NCBI GenBank assembly: GCA_965214795.1
Contig: OZ243976.1
Coordinates: 930,001-994,000, forward strand
DNA length: 64,000 nucleotides
Direction of reading: 5' to 3'
Source: JAJDXW01 sp965214795
GTDB taxonomy: Bacteria > Pseudomonadota > Gammaproteobacteria > HK1
Shown here piece by piece: positions 18,233 through 27,395 of the stretch; the stretch's first letter is position 1; each line of letters starts with the position of its first letter. Made by a program: the position numbers and the translations under genes. Under the pieces are notes generated by a model that saw only the letters and a list, made by a program, of their open reading frames with translations, searched no databases and was not told the origin of the DNA.

Positions 18233-18446
18233 CCCGAAAAAATCACCGACTTCCTGCTGCGGCCGCCAATCGGCTCGCGGTAGCGGGCCGTACTCCCGCA
18301 AGCCGCTTCGACAGCGCGCACGCGCCAGTGTCAAGCTAGTGTCGACTACGCATTCAGCGTCTCTCGGTCCGCGCGGCCCACTCCTCCATGAGATCGTGGG
18401 GCATCTTGGCGCCCTCGCGACGAAAGTCGGTGATTTTTTCGGGCTA
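18230..18446 (+). repeat. Family-3 inverted-end element, copy 1 (217 bp)
   Basis: The element begins TAGCCC plus GAAAAAATCACCGACTT and ends with the exact complement (AAGTCGGTGATTTTTTC plus GGGCTA), a perfect inverted terminus of about 23 bases. The middle carries the landmarks CCTGCTGCGG, CGGTAGCGGGCCGTACTCCC, AGCCGCTTCGAC and GCCCTCGCGACGAAAG. It directly follows the PhyH-type gene and supplies its stop codon. Bases 18447-18514 hold no feature. Confidence 0.85.
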
Positions 18447-18514
18447 CCCGACGGCGCCGGCTTGCTCCTCGGGCCGCGCCCGAGCGGAGTCCCGCGGCGC
18501 GCCCGGTCGCCGGC

Positions 18515-18703
18515 TCACCCGCACCGCCGGCAGCGGATATTCTTGAATATCTCGTCCCAGTCGCCGTCTGTCGCCGCGTAGTCCAGCAGACAGCGCAGGG
18601 CCTTGGATGGGTCCGGCAACTCGTACCGTTCCGCGATCAGCACCAGCATCTCGTAGGCATCGGGGTGGATCTCGAAGGGGATCCTGACCTTCACTCCGGC
18701 CAT
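18515..18703 (-). CDS. Small conserved-looking protein with C-terminal CRRCG
   Basis: The 62-residue product reads VRIPFEIHPDAYEMLVLIAERYELPDPSKALRCLLDYAATDGDWDEIF in outline. A strand-helix-helix pattern like ribbon-helix-helix proteins is followed by a terminal Cys-x-x-Cys-Gly. Similar short proteins occur in diverse bacteria without known function; DNA binding is a guess from the fold pattern. The ATG at 18703 has GGAG 8 bases upstream. It stands alone between two repeats. Confidence 0.65.
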   Translation of the reverse strand: MAGVKVRIPFEIHPDAYEMLVLIAERYELPDPSKALRCLLDYAATDGDWDEIFKNIRCRRCG

Positions 18704-18869
18704 GCTGGGCGCTCCACGGTTGGCGACGAGGGCCGGCGGGCCGCGGATCGCGGGCCCCGTATTCTGCACGGAGCGCCTTCGGTCACCGCTGCCGCCTCCC
18801 GGTTCTTCCCGGCCGGGCAGATGGTAGCGGATCGAACGGAGAGAAAACGCGGCGACGCCTTGATGTGGC

Positions 18870-19039
18870 AGGACCGTTTTCTGTCGTGATCGAGTGCTGG
18901 CCGCGGGCGCGGATCGGCCTGCCGTGCGGTCGAGGACAGCTTCATGAGGCGCGAATCGACACGCGGACGACGAAATGCGCTCCCCGATGGCCTGCCGAGC
19001 AGGCCCGGTTCACCCGTCGCCGGACAAAAAAACGAGCCC
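18870..19039 (+). repeat. Family-2 dispersed repeat, copy 2
   Basis: About 170 bases from GGACCGTTTTCTGTCGTGAT to GGACAAAAAAACGAGCCC. The body matches copies 1 and 3, including GGACGACGAAATGCGCTCCC and CCCGGTTCACCCGTCGCC. Here there is no adjacent family-1 element. It lies downstream of mutM; the rest of the 18704-19075 spacer is featureless. Confidence 0.75.
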
Positions 19040-19075
19040 TGATTGACGTGGTGTGGCTCGAACGGGGTCCGGACG

Positions 19076-19891
19076 TTAACGCTGACAGCACGGGCACCAT
19101 ACGGTCGAGCGCTGGCCGATGACGCACCCGCGGAGGGTCGTCCCGCATCGGATGCACTCTTCCCCCGCCCGGTCATAGACCGTCAGGCGCGCCTGATACC
19201 GTCCCGGCTCGCCGTCGGTCCGGACATAGTCCCGAAACGAGGTACCCCCGGCGCCGATCGATCGGGCCAGGACCCCGCGCAGGGCGGCGGCGAGTCGCTC
19301 ATAGCGGCCCCGGGAGATCCGACCCGCTGGCCGCCCCGGGTGGATCGCGGCCTCGAACAGCGCTTCGTTGGCGTAGATGTTGCCCACGCCGGCGACGATC
19401 CGGCCGTCCATCAGAAAGGACTTCACCGCTACCCGCCGCCCCCTCGACCGCTGGTAGAGCCACTCTCCATGGAACGCATCGGAGAACGGTTCGGGGCCGA
19501 GCCGGGAAAGTAGCGGGTGCCCGGCGGCGGGGTCTTCGCACCAGAGCATCGAGCCGAAGCGCCGCGGGTCGCGATAGCGCAGACACTGCCCGTTTTCGAT
19601 CCGCCAGTCGACGTGATCGTGCCGGCCCGGAGGCTCGCCGTTCGCCACGATCCGCAGGCTCCCGGCCATTCCGAGGTGGATGAGCGCGGCTCCGTTGCCG
19701 GTGTTCGCGAGAAGGTACTTGGCCCGCCGCTCGAGCCCCGTGATCAGGCGCCCCTCAAGACACTCGGCGAGTTCCGGAGGTATGGGCCAGCGCAGGCGCG
19801 GCTCGCGGATCAGCACCCGGCTTACGCGCCGTCCGACCAATCGGGGCGCAAGCTCGCGGCGAGTCGTCTCCACCTCGGGCAGTTCAGGCAT
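19076..19891 (-). CDS. mutM: Formamidopyrimidine-DNA glycosylase (Fpg)
   Basis: The enzyme removes oxidised purines such as 8-oxoguanine and cleaves the abasic site. The 271-residue product begins MPELPEVETTRRELAP, with catalytic Pro2 and Glu3, has the RRAKYLL lysine block (about residues 56-62), and ends in the zinc finger CIRC...CPCCQR. Length is normal and all catalytic landmarks are present. The BepA-like gene lies 18 bases upstream on the same strand, which allows co-transcription. Confidence 0.97.
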   Translation of the reverse strand: MPELPEVETTRRELAPRLVGRRVSRVLIREPRLRWPIPPELAECLEGRLITGLERRAKYLLANTGNGAALIHLGMAGSLRIVANGEPPGRHDHVDWRIENGQCLRYRDPRRFGSMLWCEDPAAGHPLLSRLGPEPFSDAFHGEWLYQRSRGRRVAVKSFLMDGRIVAGVGNIYANEALFEAAIHPGRPAGRISRGRYERLAAALRGVLARSIGAGGTSFRDYVRTDGEPGRYQARLTVYDRAGEECIRCGTTLRGCVIGQRSTVWCPCCQR

Positions 19892-19909
19892 GCCCGTCGT
19901 CCGCCGTCG

Positions 19910-21406
19910 TCAACGGCGTCCGGCCCGCTCTTCCCTGAACTGCCGTCGCCGTGCCTCCGCCCGCGCGGTCCGGTAGTCGTCGATGGCGGGATCCTCGAGC
20001 GCGATGTCGAGTTGGCGGATGGCGGATTTCAGGTCCCCGTTGCGATAGTAGAACTCCGCGAGCGCCATGTGGGATGCGGCGGGGCGCCCGGCTCGTTGAT
20101 GGGCCAATCCGAGCAGGTGGTAGATGGCGGTGTCGGCCTCGTGCTCGCGCTGGAATCTTCGAAGAAAGGCGGTCGCGTCGTCCGGGCGGCCGGCCCGCAC
20201 CAGCGCGAGCCCGTACCTGTACACGAGGGCTCGATGGTTCGGGAACCGGTCTACCGAGGCGGTGAGCAGGTCGACCACCCGGGCTTCATCGCCGAGCGCG
20301 GAGTACGCTTCTGCGGCCGCCGTCCGGTGTTCGGCCCGATCGGGAAACTCCCTCCGCAGCGCCTCGAGCACGGTGCTCGCCTCCTGGTGACGGTCGGCGT
20401 CCATGAGGGCGATGGCGAACCCGTACCGATCGGCCTCGGTGGCCTTCGTTCCCGCGGCTCGAACCACCGCCTCGAAGTGCTCGACGGCGGTCGCGGGCTG
20501 GTCCGCGAGCCGCACCCGGAGCTTCGACCGGATGAGAGGATAGACAGCGCTCTCCCGGTAGGCGCGGCGTGGCTCGAACTGCTCGGCGCGCCCCCGGGTA
20601 TCGGCAATACGCGACATGGTGACGGGATGGGTGGACAGGAACTCGGGCGGGCGGGAGGTGAAGCGCTGCCACTCCTGAAAGCGCTCGAAGAAGGCAGGGA
20701 CCGCCCGGGGGTCGAAACCGGCCCGATGAAGCAGCTCCATTCCGGTCCGATCCGCCTCCATCTCCTTCTCGCGCGAATACCTGAGCGCCGTGTGCTCGGC
20801 CCCGGCCAGGCTCGCCGCGAGGGCGGCCTGGCCGGCTCCGGGGTTCTGGGTTGCGAGGAGGATGCTGGCGAACACGCCCGCGAAAGTGGTGAGCGAGGCC
20901 AGTTCGCTGCGTTCCATGAGCTGGGCGAGATGCCGCTGGGTGACGTGGGCGATCTCGTGCGCGATCACCGCCGCGAGCTCGCTTTCGGACTCCGTGATGA
21001 CCACCAGTCCCGCGTTGACCGCGATGATGCCACCGGGCCCCGCGAACGCGTTGACGGACGGGGCGTCGACCACGAGGAAGCGGTAGCGCCGCTCCGGATC
21101 CGCGCTCGCGATGCGCTGTCCCAGCGCGTCGACGTAGTCGGCGATCTCGGGATCGTCGACCAGCCGAAGCCGCCCGCGGATCTGGCGAAGGAACGCTTCG
21201 CCGAGCCGTTCCTCCTCGGTGCGGGCAAGGGTCTCGCCGGCCGCGTCGCCGAGGTCGGGAAGACGGTTGCCGGCGGCGCTCGCGGCCGTGGCGGTCAATA
21301 TCACCGCAACGGCAAGAACCCGGATCGTGTCGACTCCCCATCGAGGCGAGGCGGGCCCGGAAAGGGAAGGCGCGCATCGGCCGCGGGATGGAAAGATGAC
21401 GGACAT
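19910..21406 (-). CDS. BepA-like M48 metallopeptidase with TPR repeats
   Basis: The 498-residue product has an N-terminal signal segment (about residues 20-45) and an M48 peptidase domain with the zinc motif HEIAH in VIAHEIAHVTQRH. The C-terminal half is made of TPR-like helical repeats (from about residue 290 to the end). This matches periplasmic BepA/YfgC, which degrades or assists outer-membrane proteins at the BAM and Lpt machines. The ATG at 21406 was chosen for its GAAGAG site; the frame remains open to 21499. Confidence 0.9.
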   Translation of the reverse strand: MSVIFPSRGRCAPSLSGPASPRWGVDTIRVLAVAVILTATAASAAGNRLPDLGDAAGETLARTEEERLGEAFLRQIRGRLRLVDDPEIADYVDALGQRIASADPERRYRFLVVDAPSVNAFAGPGGIIAVNAGLVVITESESELAAVIAHEIAHVTQRHLAQLMERSELASLTTFAGVFASILLATQNPGAGQAALAASLAGAEHTALRYSREKEMEADRTGMELLHRAGFDPRAVPAFFERFQEWQRFTSRPPEFLSTHPVTMSRIADTRGRAEQFEPRRAYRESAVYPLIRSKLRVRLADQPATAVEHFEAVVRAAGTKATEADRYGFAIALMDADRHQEASTVLEALRREFPDRAEHRTAAAEAYSALGDEARVVDLLTASVDRFPNHRALVYRYGLALVRAGRPDDATAFLRRFQREHEADTAIYHLLGLAHQRAGRPAASHMALAEFYYRNGDLKSAIRQLDIALEDPAIDDYRTARAEARRRQFREERAGRR

Positions 21407-21499
21407 GGGGACTCTTCGAGTCTGGAAGTACGTCCAATACCACATTCTACCAGCGGCGGGGTGGTTGTTTCGGCCAGCCGGCGGGAAAGTTCGAAACAC

Positions 21500-21556
21500 A
21501 CCCCGACCCGGTGCGGATGATCGGCCAGCGTGGGATAGTCCTGCCGTCGGGGCCGA
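21500..21556 (+). repeat. Family-4 dispersed repeat, copy 2
   Basis: The core GACCCGGTGCGGATGATC with GGCCAGCGTGGGATAGTCC matches the copies near 7085 and 49160. It lies in the divergent spacer between the BepA-like gene and pfp. Confidence 0.65.
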
Positions 21557-21624
21557 AGTCCGGTAGCGCGGGCGGGTCCCCTTCGCTATCCTGCCCGGCC
21601 ACCCTTCGACCGAGAGCCGTCGCC

Positions 21625-22887
21625 ATGCGCGCGCGCAACGTCCTCTACGCCCAGTCCGGCGGTGTGACCGCGGTCATCAACGCAACGGCGGCCGGAGTGA
21701 TCGAGACCGCCCGTCGCCATCCGGAAGCGTTCGGCAAGGTCTATGCCGGCCGGGACGGGATCATCGGTGCGCTGACCGAGGATCTCATCGATACCACTCA
21801 CGAGTCCGACGAGGCGATCACGGCGCTTCGCCATACGCCTTCCGGCGCATTCGGGTCCTGCCGCCACAAGCTCAAGGGGATCGAGGAGGCTCCGGCGGAA
21901 TACGAGCGGCTCATCGACGTCTTTCGCGCCCACGACATCGGCTATTTCTTCTACAACGGCGGCGGGGATTCTCAGGACACGTCCCACAAGGTGTCGCAGA
22001 TCGGCGAGCGTACGGGCTACCCCATTACCTGCATCGGCATCCCCAAGACGGTCGACAACGATCTGCCGATCACCGACAACTGTCCCGGTTTCGGATCGGT
22101 CGCCAAGTACGTGGCGGTCTCGGTGCGCGAGGCCGCGTTCGACGTCCGGTCGATGGCCCGGTCCTCGACCAAGGTCTTCATTCTGGAGGTGATGGGCCGC
22201 CACGCGGGGTGGATCGCGGCCGCCGGCGGGCTCGCCGCGGAGTTCGAGGGCGACGCGCCGCACATCATCGTCTTTCCCGAGATCGCATTCGACGAGGAAC
22301 GATTCCTCGCCCGGGTGCGGGACTGCGTGGACGCGCACGGCTATTGCGTCGTGGTCGTGTCGGAGGGAGCCCGCTACGGGGACGGGCGGTTCCTCGCCGA
22401 AGCGGGTACTCGGGACGCGTTCGGCCACGCCCAGCTCGGGGGGGTCGCCCCGGTCGTCGCGGAGCTGATCCGGGCCCGCCACGGCTACAAGTTTCATTGG
22501 GCGGTGGCCGACTACCTCCAGCGCGCGGCCCGCCATATCGCATCGGGAACGGACGTGGAGCAAGCCTACGCAATGGGGCGAGCCGCCGTCGAGCTCGCCC
22601 TCGCGGGGAAGAACGCCGTGATGCCGGTCATCGTCCGGGTGAGCGACGAACCCTACGTCTGGGAGGTGGGCGAGGCCAGCCTTGCCGAGGTCGCCAACGC
22701 GGAGAAGAAGGTGCCTCGGGCCTACATCACGGAAGATGGCTTCGGCATCACGGAGGCGGGCCGGAGCTATCTTCACCCGCTCATCGCGGGCGAGGACTTC
22801 CCCCCGTTCGCGGGCGGTCTTCCCGCTTACGTGCGGCTGAAGAACACCCCGGTCCCGAGGAAGCTCGCCGTTTCGTTCGAGATCTGA
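21625..22887 (+). CDS. pfp: Pyrophosphate-dependent 6-phosphofructokinase
   Basis: The 420-residue product begins MRARNVLYAQSGGVTAVINA. It has the phosphofructokinase motifs NGGGDSQDT (111-119) and PKTVDND (140-146). The Asp after the Gly run and the Lys in PKTVDND are the features that distinguish PPi-using from ATP-using enzymes. It catalyses the reversible fructose-6-phosphate/fructose-1,6-bisphosphate step with PPi as donor, saving ATP. A membrane pyrophosphatase gene faces it with 112 bases between stops. The ATG at 21625 follows a GAGAGCC box. Confidence 0.92.
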   Translation: MRARNVLYAQSGGVTAVINATAAGVIETARRHPEAFGKVYAGRDGIIGALTEDLIDTTHESDEAITALRHTPSGAFGSCRHKLKGIEEAPAEYERLIDVFRAHDIGYFFYNGGGDSQDTSHKVSQIGERTGYPITCIGIPKTVDNDLPITDNCPGFGSVAKYVAVSVREAAFDVRSMARSSTKVFILEVMGRHAGWIAAAGGLAAEFEGDAPHIIVFPEIAFDEERFLARVRDCVDAHGYCVVVVSEGARYGDGRFLAEAGTRDAFGHAQLGGVAPVVAELIRARHGYKFHWAVADYLQRAARHIASGTDVEQAYAMGRAAVELALAGKNAVMPVIVRVSDEPYVWEVGEASLAEVANAEKKVPRAYITEDGFGITEAGRSYLHPLIAGEDFPPFAGGLPAYVRLKNTPVPRKLAVSFEI

Positions 22888-22943
22888 CTCCGGGCCGAGA
22901 TCTGACTCCGGGCGGTCTTCGAGCTCCGGGCCGGCCCCGAATC

Positions 22944-22961
22944 CGGAGGCGGGGGCCTCCG
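22944..22961. terminator. Possible bidirectional terminator hairpin
   Basis: CGGAGGC (22944-22950) pairs with GCCTCCG (22955-22961) around a GGGG loop, in the gap between the convergent pfp and hppA genes. There is no clear T run on either side, so termination is inferred from position only. A 17-base direct repeat (GAGATCTGACTCCGGGC) also lies at the pfp stop. Confidence 0.4.
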
Positions 22962-22999
22962 CGCTCAAGTACCGGGCGTCTCCCCCGAACGGCCCCGCG

Positions 23000-25006
23000 T
23001 CAACCGAGAAGCGGGGCGATCACCAGGCTCACCAAGGCCATCACGTTGATGAGGATGTTCATCGACGGCCCGGAGGTGTCCTTGAAGGGGTCGCCCACGG
23101 TGTCGCCGACCACCGTCGCCGCGTGGGTGTCGGTCCCCTTGCCTCCCAGGTTGCCCTTCTCGACGAACTTCTTGGCGTTGTCCCACGCGCCGCCCGCGTT
23201 CGCCATGGTGAGAGCGAGGAGCACGCAGCCGAGAAGTGCACCCGCGAGGACGCCACCGAGGGTTTCCGGACCGATTCCGAACCCGACCACCCAGGGAACC
23301 GCCACCGCGATCACTCCCGGGGGGATCATCCGTTTGATCGCGGCGGTGGTGGCGATGTCGACGCAGCGCTCCGTGTCCGGCTTGGCCTTGCCCTCCAGAA
23401 GGCCGGGGATTTCCCGGAACTGGCGGCGGATCTCGTTGATCATGTCGAAGGCGGCGTCTCCCACCGCGGTCATCGTGAGCGATGCGATGAAGAACGGCAG
23501 GATGCCTCCGATGAACAGGCCCACCAGCACCTTCGGCTCGTCGATCGCAAGGCTGAAACCGGGTATCGAAGCCGAGACCGTTTCGACGTAGGCGGCGATG
23601 ATCGCGAGGGCGGCAAGCGCCGCCGCCCCGATCGCGAATCCCTTCCCGATGGCGGCGGTGGTGTTGCCGACCTCGTCGAGCGAATCGGTGATGGCGCGGG
23701 TCTCCTCCCCGAGCCCGCTCATCTCCGCGATTCCGCCCGCATTATCCGCGACCGGGCCGTAGGCGTCGATCGCCATGGTCATGCCGACCGTCCCGAGCAT
23801 GCCGAGCGCCGCGAGTCCCACCCCGTATAGCCCGGCCAGCAGGCTCGAGACCGCGATGATGACGGAAATGGTGAGCACCGGGATGGTCACCGATTCCATG
23901 CCCTTGGCGATGCCGGTGATGATCACGGTGGCGGGTCCGGTCTCGCCGGCCCGCGCGATGCGCTCCACCGGTCCGCTCGAGGTGTAGTACTCGGTGACGA
24001 GCCCGATCACGATCCCGCCAATGGCGCCGAAGAGCACCGCGAGCCAGACCTTGATGCTGATGTCCACCCACTGGATGACGACCAGGGATAGCGCGATGAA
24101 GATCACGGCCGAGCCGATCGTCCCGATGCGAAGCGCTCTCCCCGGCTCGCGCGACGAGAAGGCGCGCACGAGCGCGATCCCGATGAGGGAGCACACGAGG
24201 CCGGTGGAGGCGAGAGCGAGGGGCAGGAACATGAGGGCCGGCCGCTCCCCGAGGGGGTCCATCGCGTCGATGACCATGGTGGAGGCGATCGCGATGGAGG
24301 CGATCATCGAGCCGCAGTAGGACTCGAAGATGTCCGAGCCCATGCCCGCCACGTCGCCCACGTTGTCGCCGACGTTGTCCGCGATGACGCCCGGGTTGCG
24401 GGGATCGTCCTCCGGGATGCCGGCTTCGACCTTGCCGACGAGGTCCGCCCCGACATCGGCGCTCTTGGTGAAGATGCCGCCCCCGACACGCGAGAACAGG
24501 GCCACGCTCGAAGCGCCCATTCCGAACCCGTGGATCGAATGCGCGGTCTCCGGGTCGCCTCCGAAGAAGAGATAGAGCGTCCCCAGCCCCAGCAGGCCGA
24601 GCGAAGCGACCGCAAGGCCCATGATGGAGCCGCCGAAGAACGCGACCGCGAGGGCTTCGTCGCGGCCCTGGGTGTGGGCGGCGACGGTGGTGCGGACGTT
24701 CGCGCGGGTGGCGGTCCGCATGCCGATGAGGCCCGCGGCGGCCGATGCGACCGCTCCGGCGATGAAGGAGAGCGCCGTCTTGTAACCGAGGAAGAACCAG
24801 AGCAGCACGATGAGCACGAGGCAGAACCAGGCCAGCATCGTGTACTCGCGGCGCATGAAGACCATCGCCCCGAGATGGATCTGATCGCCGATCTCGACCA
24901 CCTTCGCATCCCCGGTCGGATACCGGCGGATTCGCTGATAGATGAGCGCCGCGGCGAGGAGGCCTGCGATCCCGAACAATGTCGGGATCAGCGCGTTCAT
25001 ACTCAT
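23000..25006 (-). CDS. hppA: Membrane-bound ion-pumping pyrophosphatase
   Basis: The 668-residue, roughly 16-helix protein couples PPi hydrolysis to cation export. PPi-site motifs are clear: DVGADLVGKVEAGIPEDDPR, DNVGDNVGDVAGMGSD and the C-terminal GTDTHAATVVGDTVGDPFKD. The segment GNTTAAIGKG has Ala-Ala where potassium-independent pumps have Lys, which assigns it to the K+-dependent class; whether H+ or Na+ is moved cannot be read here. The ATG at 25006 has GGAG 8 bases upstream. Pairing with pfp suggests PPi is a shared energy currency. Confidence 0.95.
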   Translation of the reverse strand: MSMNALIPTLFGIAGLLAAALIYQRIRRYPTGDAKVVEIGDQIHLGAMVFMRREYTMLAWFCLVLIVLLWFFLGYKTALSFIAGAVASAAAGLIGMRTATRANVRTTVAAHTQGRDEALAVAFFGGSIMGLAVASLGLLGLGTLYLFFGGDPETAHSIHGFGMGASSVALFSRVGGGIFTKSADVGADLVGKVEAGIPEDDPRNPGVIADNVGDNVGDVAGMGSDIFESYCGSMIASIAIASTMVIDAMDPLGERPALMFLPLALASTGLVCSLIGIALVRAFSSREPGRALRIGTIGSAVIFIALSLVVIQWVDISIKVWLAVLFGAIGGIVIGLVTEYYTSSGPVERIARAGETGPATVIITGIAKGMESVTIPVLTISVIIAVSSLLAGLYGVGLAALGMLGTVGMTMAIDAYGPVADNAGGIAEMSGLGEETRAITDSLDEVGNTTAAIGKGFAIGAAALAALAIIAAYVETVSASIPGFSLAIDEPKVLVGLFIGGILPFFIASLTMTAVGDAAFDMINEIRRQFREIPGLLEGKAKPDTERCVDIATTAAIKRMIPPGVIAVAVPWVVGFGIGPETLGGVLAGALLGCVLLALTMANAGGAWDNAKKFVEKGNLGGKGTDTHAATVVGDTVGDPFKDTSGPSMNILINVMALVSLVIAPLLG

Positions 25007-25514
25007 GCGGGAATCTCCGAGTTGATTGTCTGCCTGTCTCTCGAGGGCGCGGCCGTGGGCGTGCTCCGCTCCGCGGTCGCGCTCTGCTCGTCGGATGCGC
25101 TCGGCAGGCCGGTCGGTGCCCGACGCGCAGACACGCACGGCACGCAGTACGCGGCTAGCGCGCAGCCTTCCGGACCAGCGCCTTCGCCCCTCGTGAACCT
25201 CCCGCGATCGCTCGCGAGCTTGGTGAGAACGGCGGCGTTGGTACGGGTCCGCGCAAGGGCGCGCGGAATGCTAGCAGACCGCGAGCCAAAGACGAAGGCT
25301 GGGCCCCGCAGGTTGTTCACGCGGCGACTCTGCCGACCTCGATGCCGTCGTTGAGTCGGACTCCCTCGAGGATCGTGCCGGTCCCACGAGGCACAGCGCG
25401 TAGTATCGTGAACCGACGATCCCCGAGGTCTTCATCACCATCGGTATCGTCCTCGGTGCCTGGCTGGCGCCCCGGAGCGCCGTCCGGCTCCCTTCAATGG
25501 CTGAGAGGTGGATC
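25007..25514. other. Intergenic region upstream of hppA and of the MAPEG gene
   Basis: About 500 bases with no gene I can support. A stretch just before the MAPEG start (25412-25510) is open in the same frame and reads like a membrane helix, but it has no good start codon and could be a leftover. Promoters for hppA and the MAPEG gene must lie here; none is obvious. Confidence 0.4.
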
Positions 25515-25913
25515 ATGGAACCGGCAATTCTTCAGCTCACGCTCGCGGCGGTGCTGCTTCTCGTTCACGTCGCCGCGGTAATCGTTGCGACGCGAGCGAG
25601 CGTCGAGCGCAGTTGGGCGGTCGGCCCCCGCGACGAACCGACGAACGAGGGCCGGGTGCTGGGGCGATTCCGGCGCACGCTCGCAAACTACCTCGAGACG
25701 CTGCCCGCGTTCGCCCTCGTCCTTCTCGCGGCCGAGCTCTCGGGACGCGGCAACGACTGGACGCTCGTCGGCGGGTGGGTGTGGCTCGCGGGAAGGAGCG
25801 TCTACCTCCCGGTCTACGCGGCCGGAATCCCCTGGGTACGCACCATCGCCTGGTTGGTAGCTACGCTCGGGATCCTCGCGATGCTCGTCGGGCTCGCGCT
25901 CGGTCCTTCGTAG
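25515..25913 (+). CDS. MAPEG-family small membrane protein
   Basis: The 132-residue product has four membrane helices with the eicosanoid/glutathione-metabolism family pattern: RRTLANYLETLPAFALVLLAAEL in the middle and AGRSVYLPVYAAGIPWVRT before the last helix. Bacterial MAPEG proteins have glutathione-transferase-like or unknown activity. The ATG at 25515 has GAGAGGTGG upstream. It borders the low-GC fragment region. Confidence 0.82.
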   Translation: MEPAILQLTLAAVLLLVHVAAVIVATRASVERSWAVGPRDEPTNEGRVLGRFRRTLANYLETLPAFALVLLAAELSGRGNDWTLVGGWVWLAGRSVYLPVYAAGIPWVRTIAWLVATLGILAMLVGLALGPS

Positions 25914-25995
25914 GCGCGCTCCACGGTCCGGGGCCGGAGTAGTCGCTCGGTACCGGCACTCGCGGAGGGGACCGGGGCCCTCTTCGAATCTCGAC

Positions 25996-26460
25996 CTACG
26001 GCCGGCTTCTGCGCTGCGTCACCCGGAAGCGGAAACTGCGGTCCGGACTGGGCGTGGGAGCCTGTCTTGTCTTCAGTTCGTAGCCGGGAGGATCGAGAGC
26101 GAGCTCCGTCCCGTGCAGGACGGCGGCGATGGTGAGCGCGATGACGGTCTCGGCGAAGCCCGCGCCGAGGCAGACGTGCGGGCCGACTCCGTAAGGCGCG
26201 AACACGCCGGGGCGTCTGTGCTCCCCGCGTTCGAGTGTGTAGCGTTCGATGTCGAAACGATGGGGATCGGGGAAGCGCCGGGGCAGATAGTGCGGGACGG
26301 TGGTGGCGATGATGAGGTTTTCGCCGGCGGGGATGGCATATCCGCCGAAGTTGAAGGGCTTGGCGGCAGTGCGCCTGATTGCGGGCGCTATCGGATACAT
26401 CCAGAGGGTTTCGAGCGCGACCCTGCGGAGGATGTCCAGGCGGCGGAGGTCCTCCGGTCA
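25996..26460 (-). pseudogene. Cytochrome P450, C-terminal fragment
   Basis: Only the last third of a P450 is present. It starts around EDLRRLDILRRVALETLWMYP (K-helix) and runs through the haem loop FAPYGVGPHVCLG to the C-terminus. The invariant ExxR motif reads E-T-L-W: its Arg codon has become TGG, one transition from CGG. The 5' end is fused at about 26460 to an hsdM fragment in another frame, so there is no start of its own. It is a relic; the intact gene was probably removed by the same deletion. Confidence 0.85.
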
Positions 26461-26885
26461 CCGAAAAGCGTGCCGTTGGGCACGACGACGGCGGCCCGGC
26501 CCCGACCGCCGCGCTTCAGCCGGCGCATAATGAGCTGCAGGAAGAGGAGCGCTGTCTCGGTGGTACGCCGGTCCTCCGGGAAGCCGTTGAGGATGCCGGC
26601 CTCTTCCTCGCCGCCGAACGGCGGATTGGTGAGGATGACGTGGACGCGCTGGTCCTCCCCGATTTCGGCCAGCCGGAAGCGGAGCGCGTTGCCGGGGTCG
26701 ATGTCGGGCGCTTCCAGGCCGTGCAGCAGCAGGTTCATCTGGGCGAGCAGGAACGGCAAGGTCTTGGCCTCGCCGCCGCGGATGCTCTCCGTCTGGAGGA
26801 TGCGGCGGTTCTCCACGGTATCGGCCTGCCGCTCCAGGTGCTCGAACGTCTCGACCAGGAAGCCGCCGGTGCCGCAGGCCGGGTC
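26461..26885 (-). pseudogene. Type I restriction-modification methylase HsdM, internal fragment
   Basis: The frame opens inside the SAM-binding motif DPACGTGGFLVETFEHLE and continues through the catalytic NPPF motif (ILTNPPFGGEEEAG) to VVVPNGTLFGD. There it is joined to P450 sequence. Both ends of the methylase are missing, including the N-terminal helical domain and the specificity-subunit contact region. The upstream edge merges with an hsdR fragment in a different frame at about 26885. Confidence 0.85.
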
Positions 26886-27097
26886 TCGACGACTGCGAGG
26901 GTCAGATCCGGGCCGTGGAGGAGCAGGTAGTCAGCGCGTTTCTGCTTGCCGCGCCGCGCCCGGACTCCGACGAAGACGATCCTGCCGTCCGTGAAACAGC
27001 GTTGCTCGCGGATCGCATGCGGCCGGGCGTCCCATCCCGCCGCTTGCAGCTTGGGAACGACGAACTTCCGGCAGGTGTCGGGCTCGTTCAGTGCCAA
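26885..27097 (-). pseudogene. Type I restriction endonuclease HsdR, N-terminal fragment
   Basis: About 70 N-terminal codons read MALNEPDTCRKFVVPKLQAA, then FTDGRIVFVGVRARRGKQKRADYLL and LTLAVVE, the start of an HsdR/EcoEI-type endonuclease domain. After VVE the frame passes into the out-of-frame hsdM fragment, so the nuclease and motor domains are gone. A single deletion from early hsdR to mid hsdM explains the join. Confidence 0.85.
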
Positions 27098-27193
27098 TCG
27101 TCATCCTCTGTCGAGATGGCCGACGATGTGCCCGTCCTTCAAGACCGGACGCGGAACGGAGTCGACGTGTCCGATTTCGCTACTCCGTCCCTG

Positions 27194-27394
27194 TCAGCCG
27201 TTCCGATTGTGGAATCTTGTCGGGTTCCGACCGAGTGGGGGCTCCAGGTTGAAACTCGGCTTGATTTCGACGCCGAGCTTTTTGAGTTCCCGCTCCAGCT
27301 TGTCGTGAGCTCTAACGACTTCCATGTCGATTTTCGTGCTTCGCTCGACCGTCTCCTTTCGGACCGATTGCGCCGCCTTTTGCTTCCTCGGCAT
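27194..27394 (-). CDS. Small charged protein next to the SDH_sah relic
   Basis: The 66-residue product has a Lys-rich start and a helical core DMEVVRAHDKLERELKKLGVEIKPSFNLEPPLG. Its start overlaps the tail of the upstream peptidase relic (one base between the stop and this ATG), as in an operon. Such small partners appear beside SDH_sah-type peptidases, but the function is unknown. It looks intact while its neighbour is not. Confidence 0.55.
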   Translation of the reverse strand: MPRKQKAAQSVRKETVERSTKIDMEVVRAHDKLERELKKLGVEIKPSFNLEPPLGRNPTRFHNRNG

Positions 27395-27395
27395 G

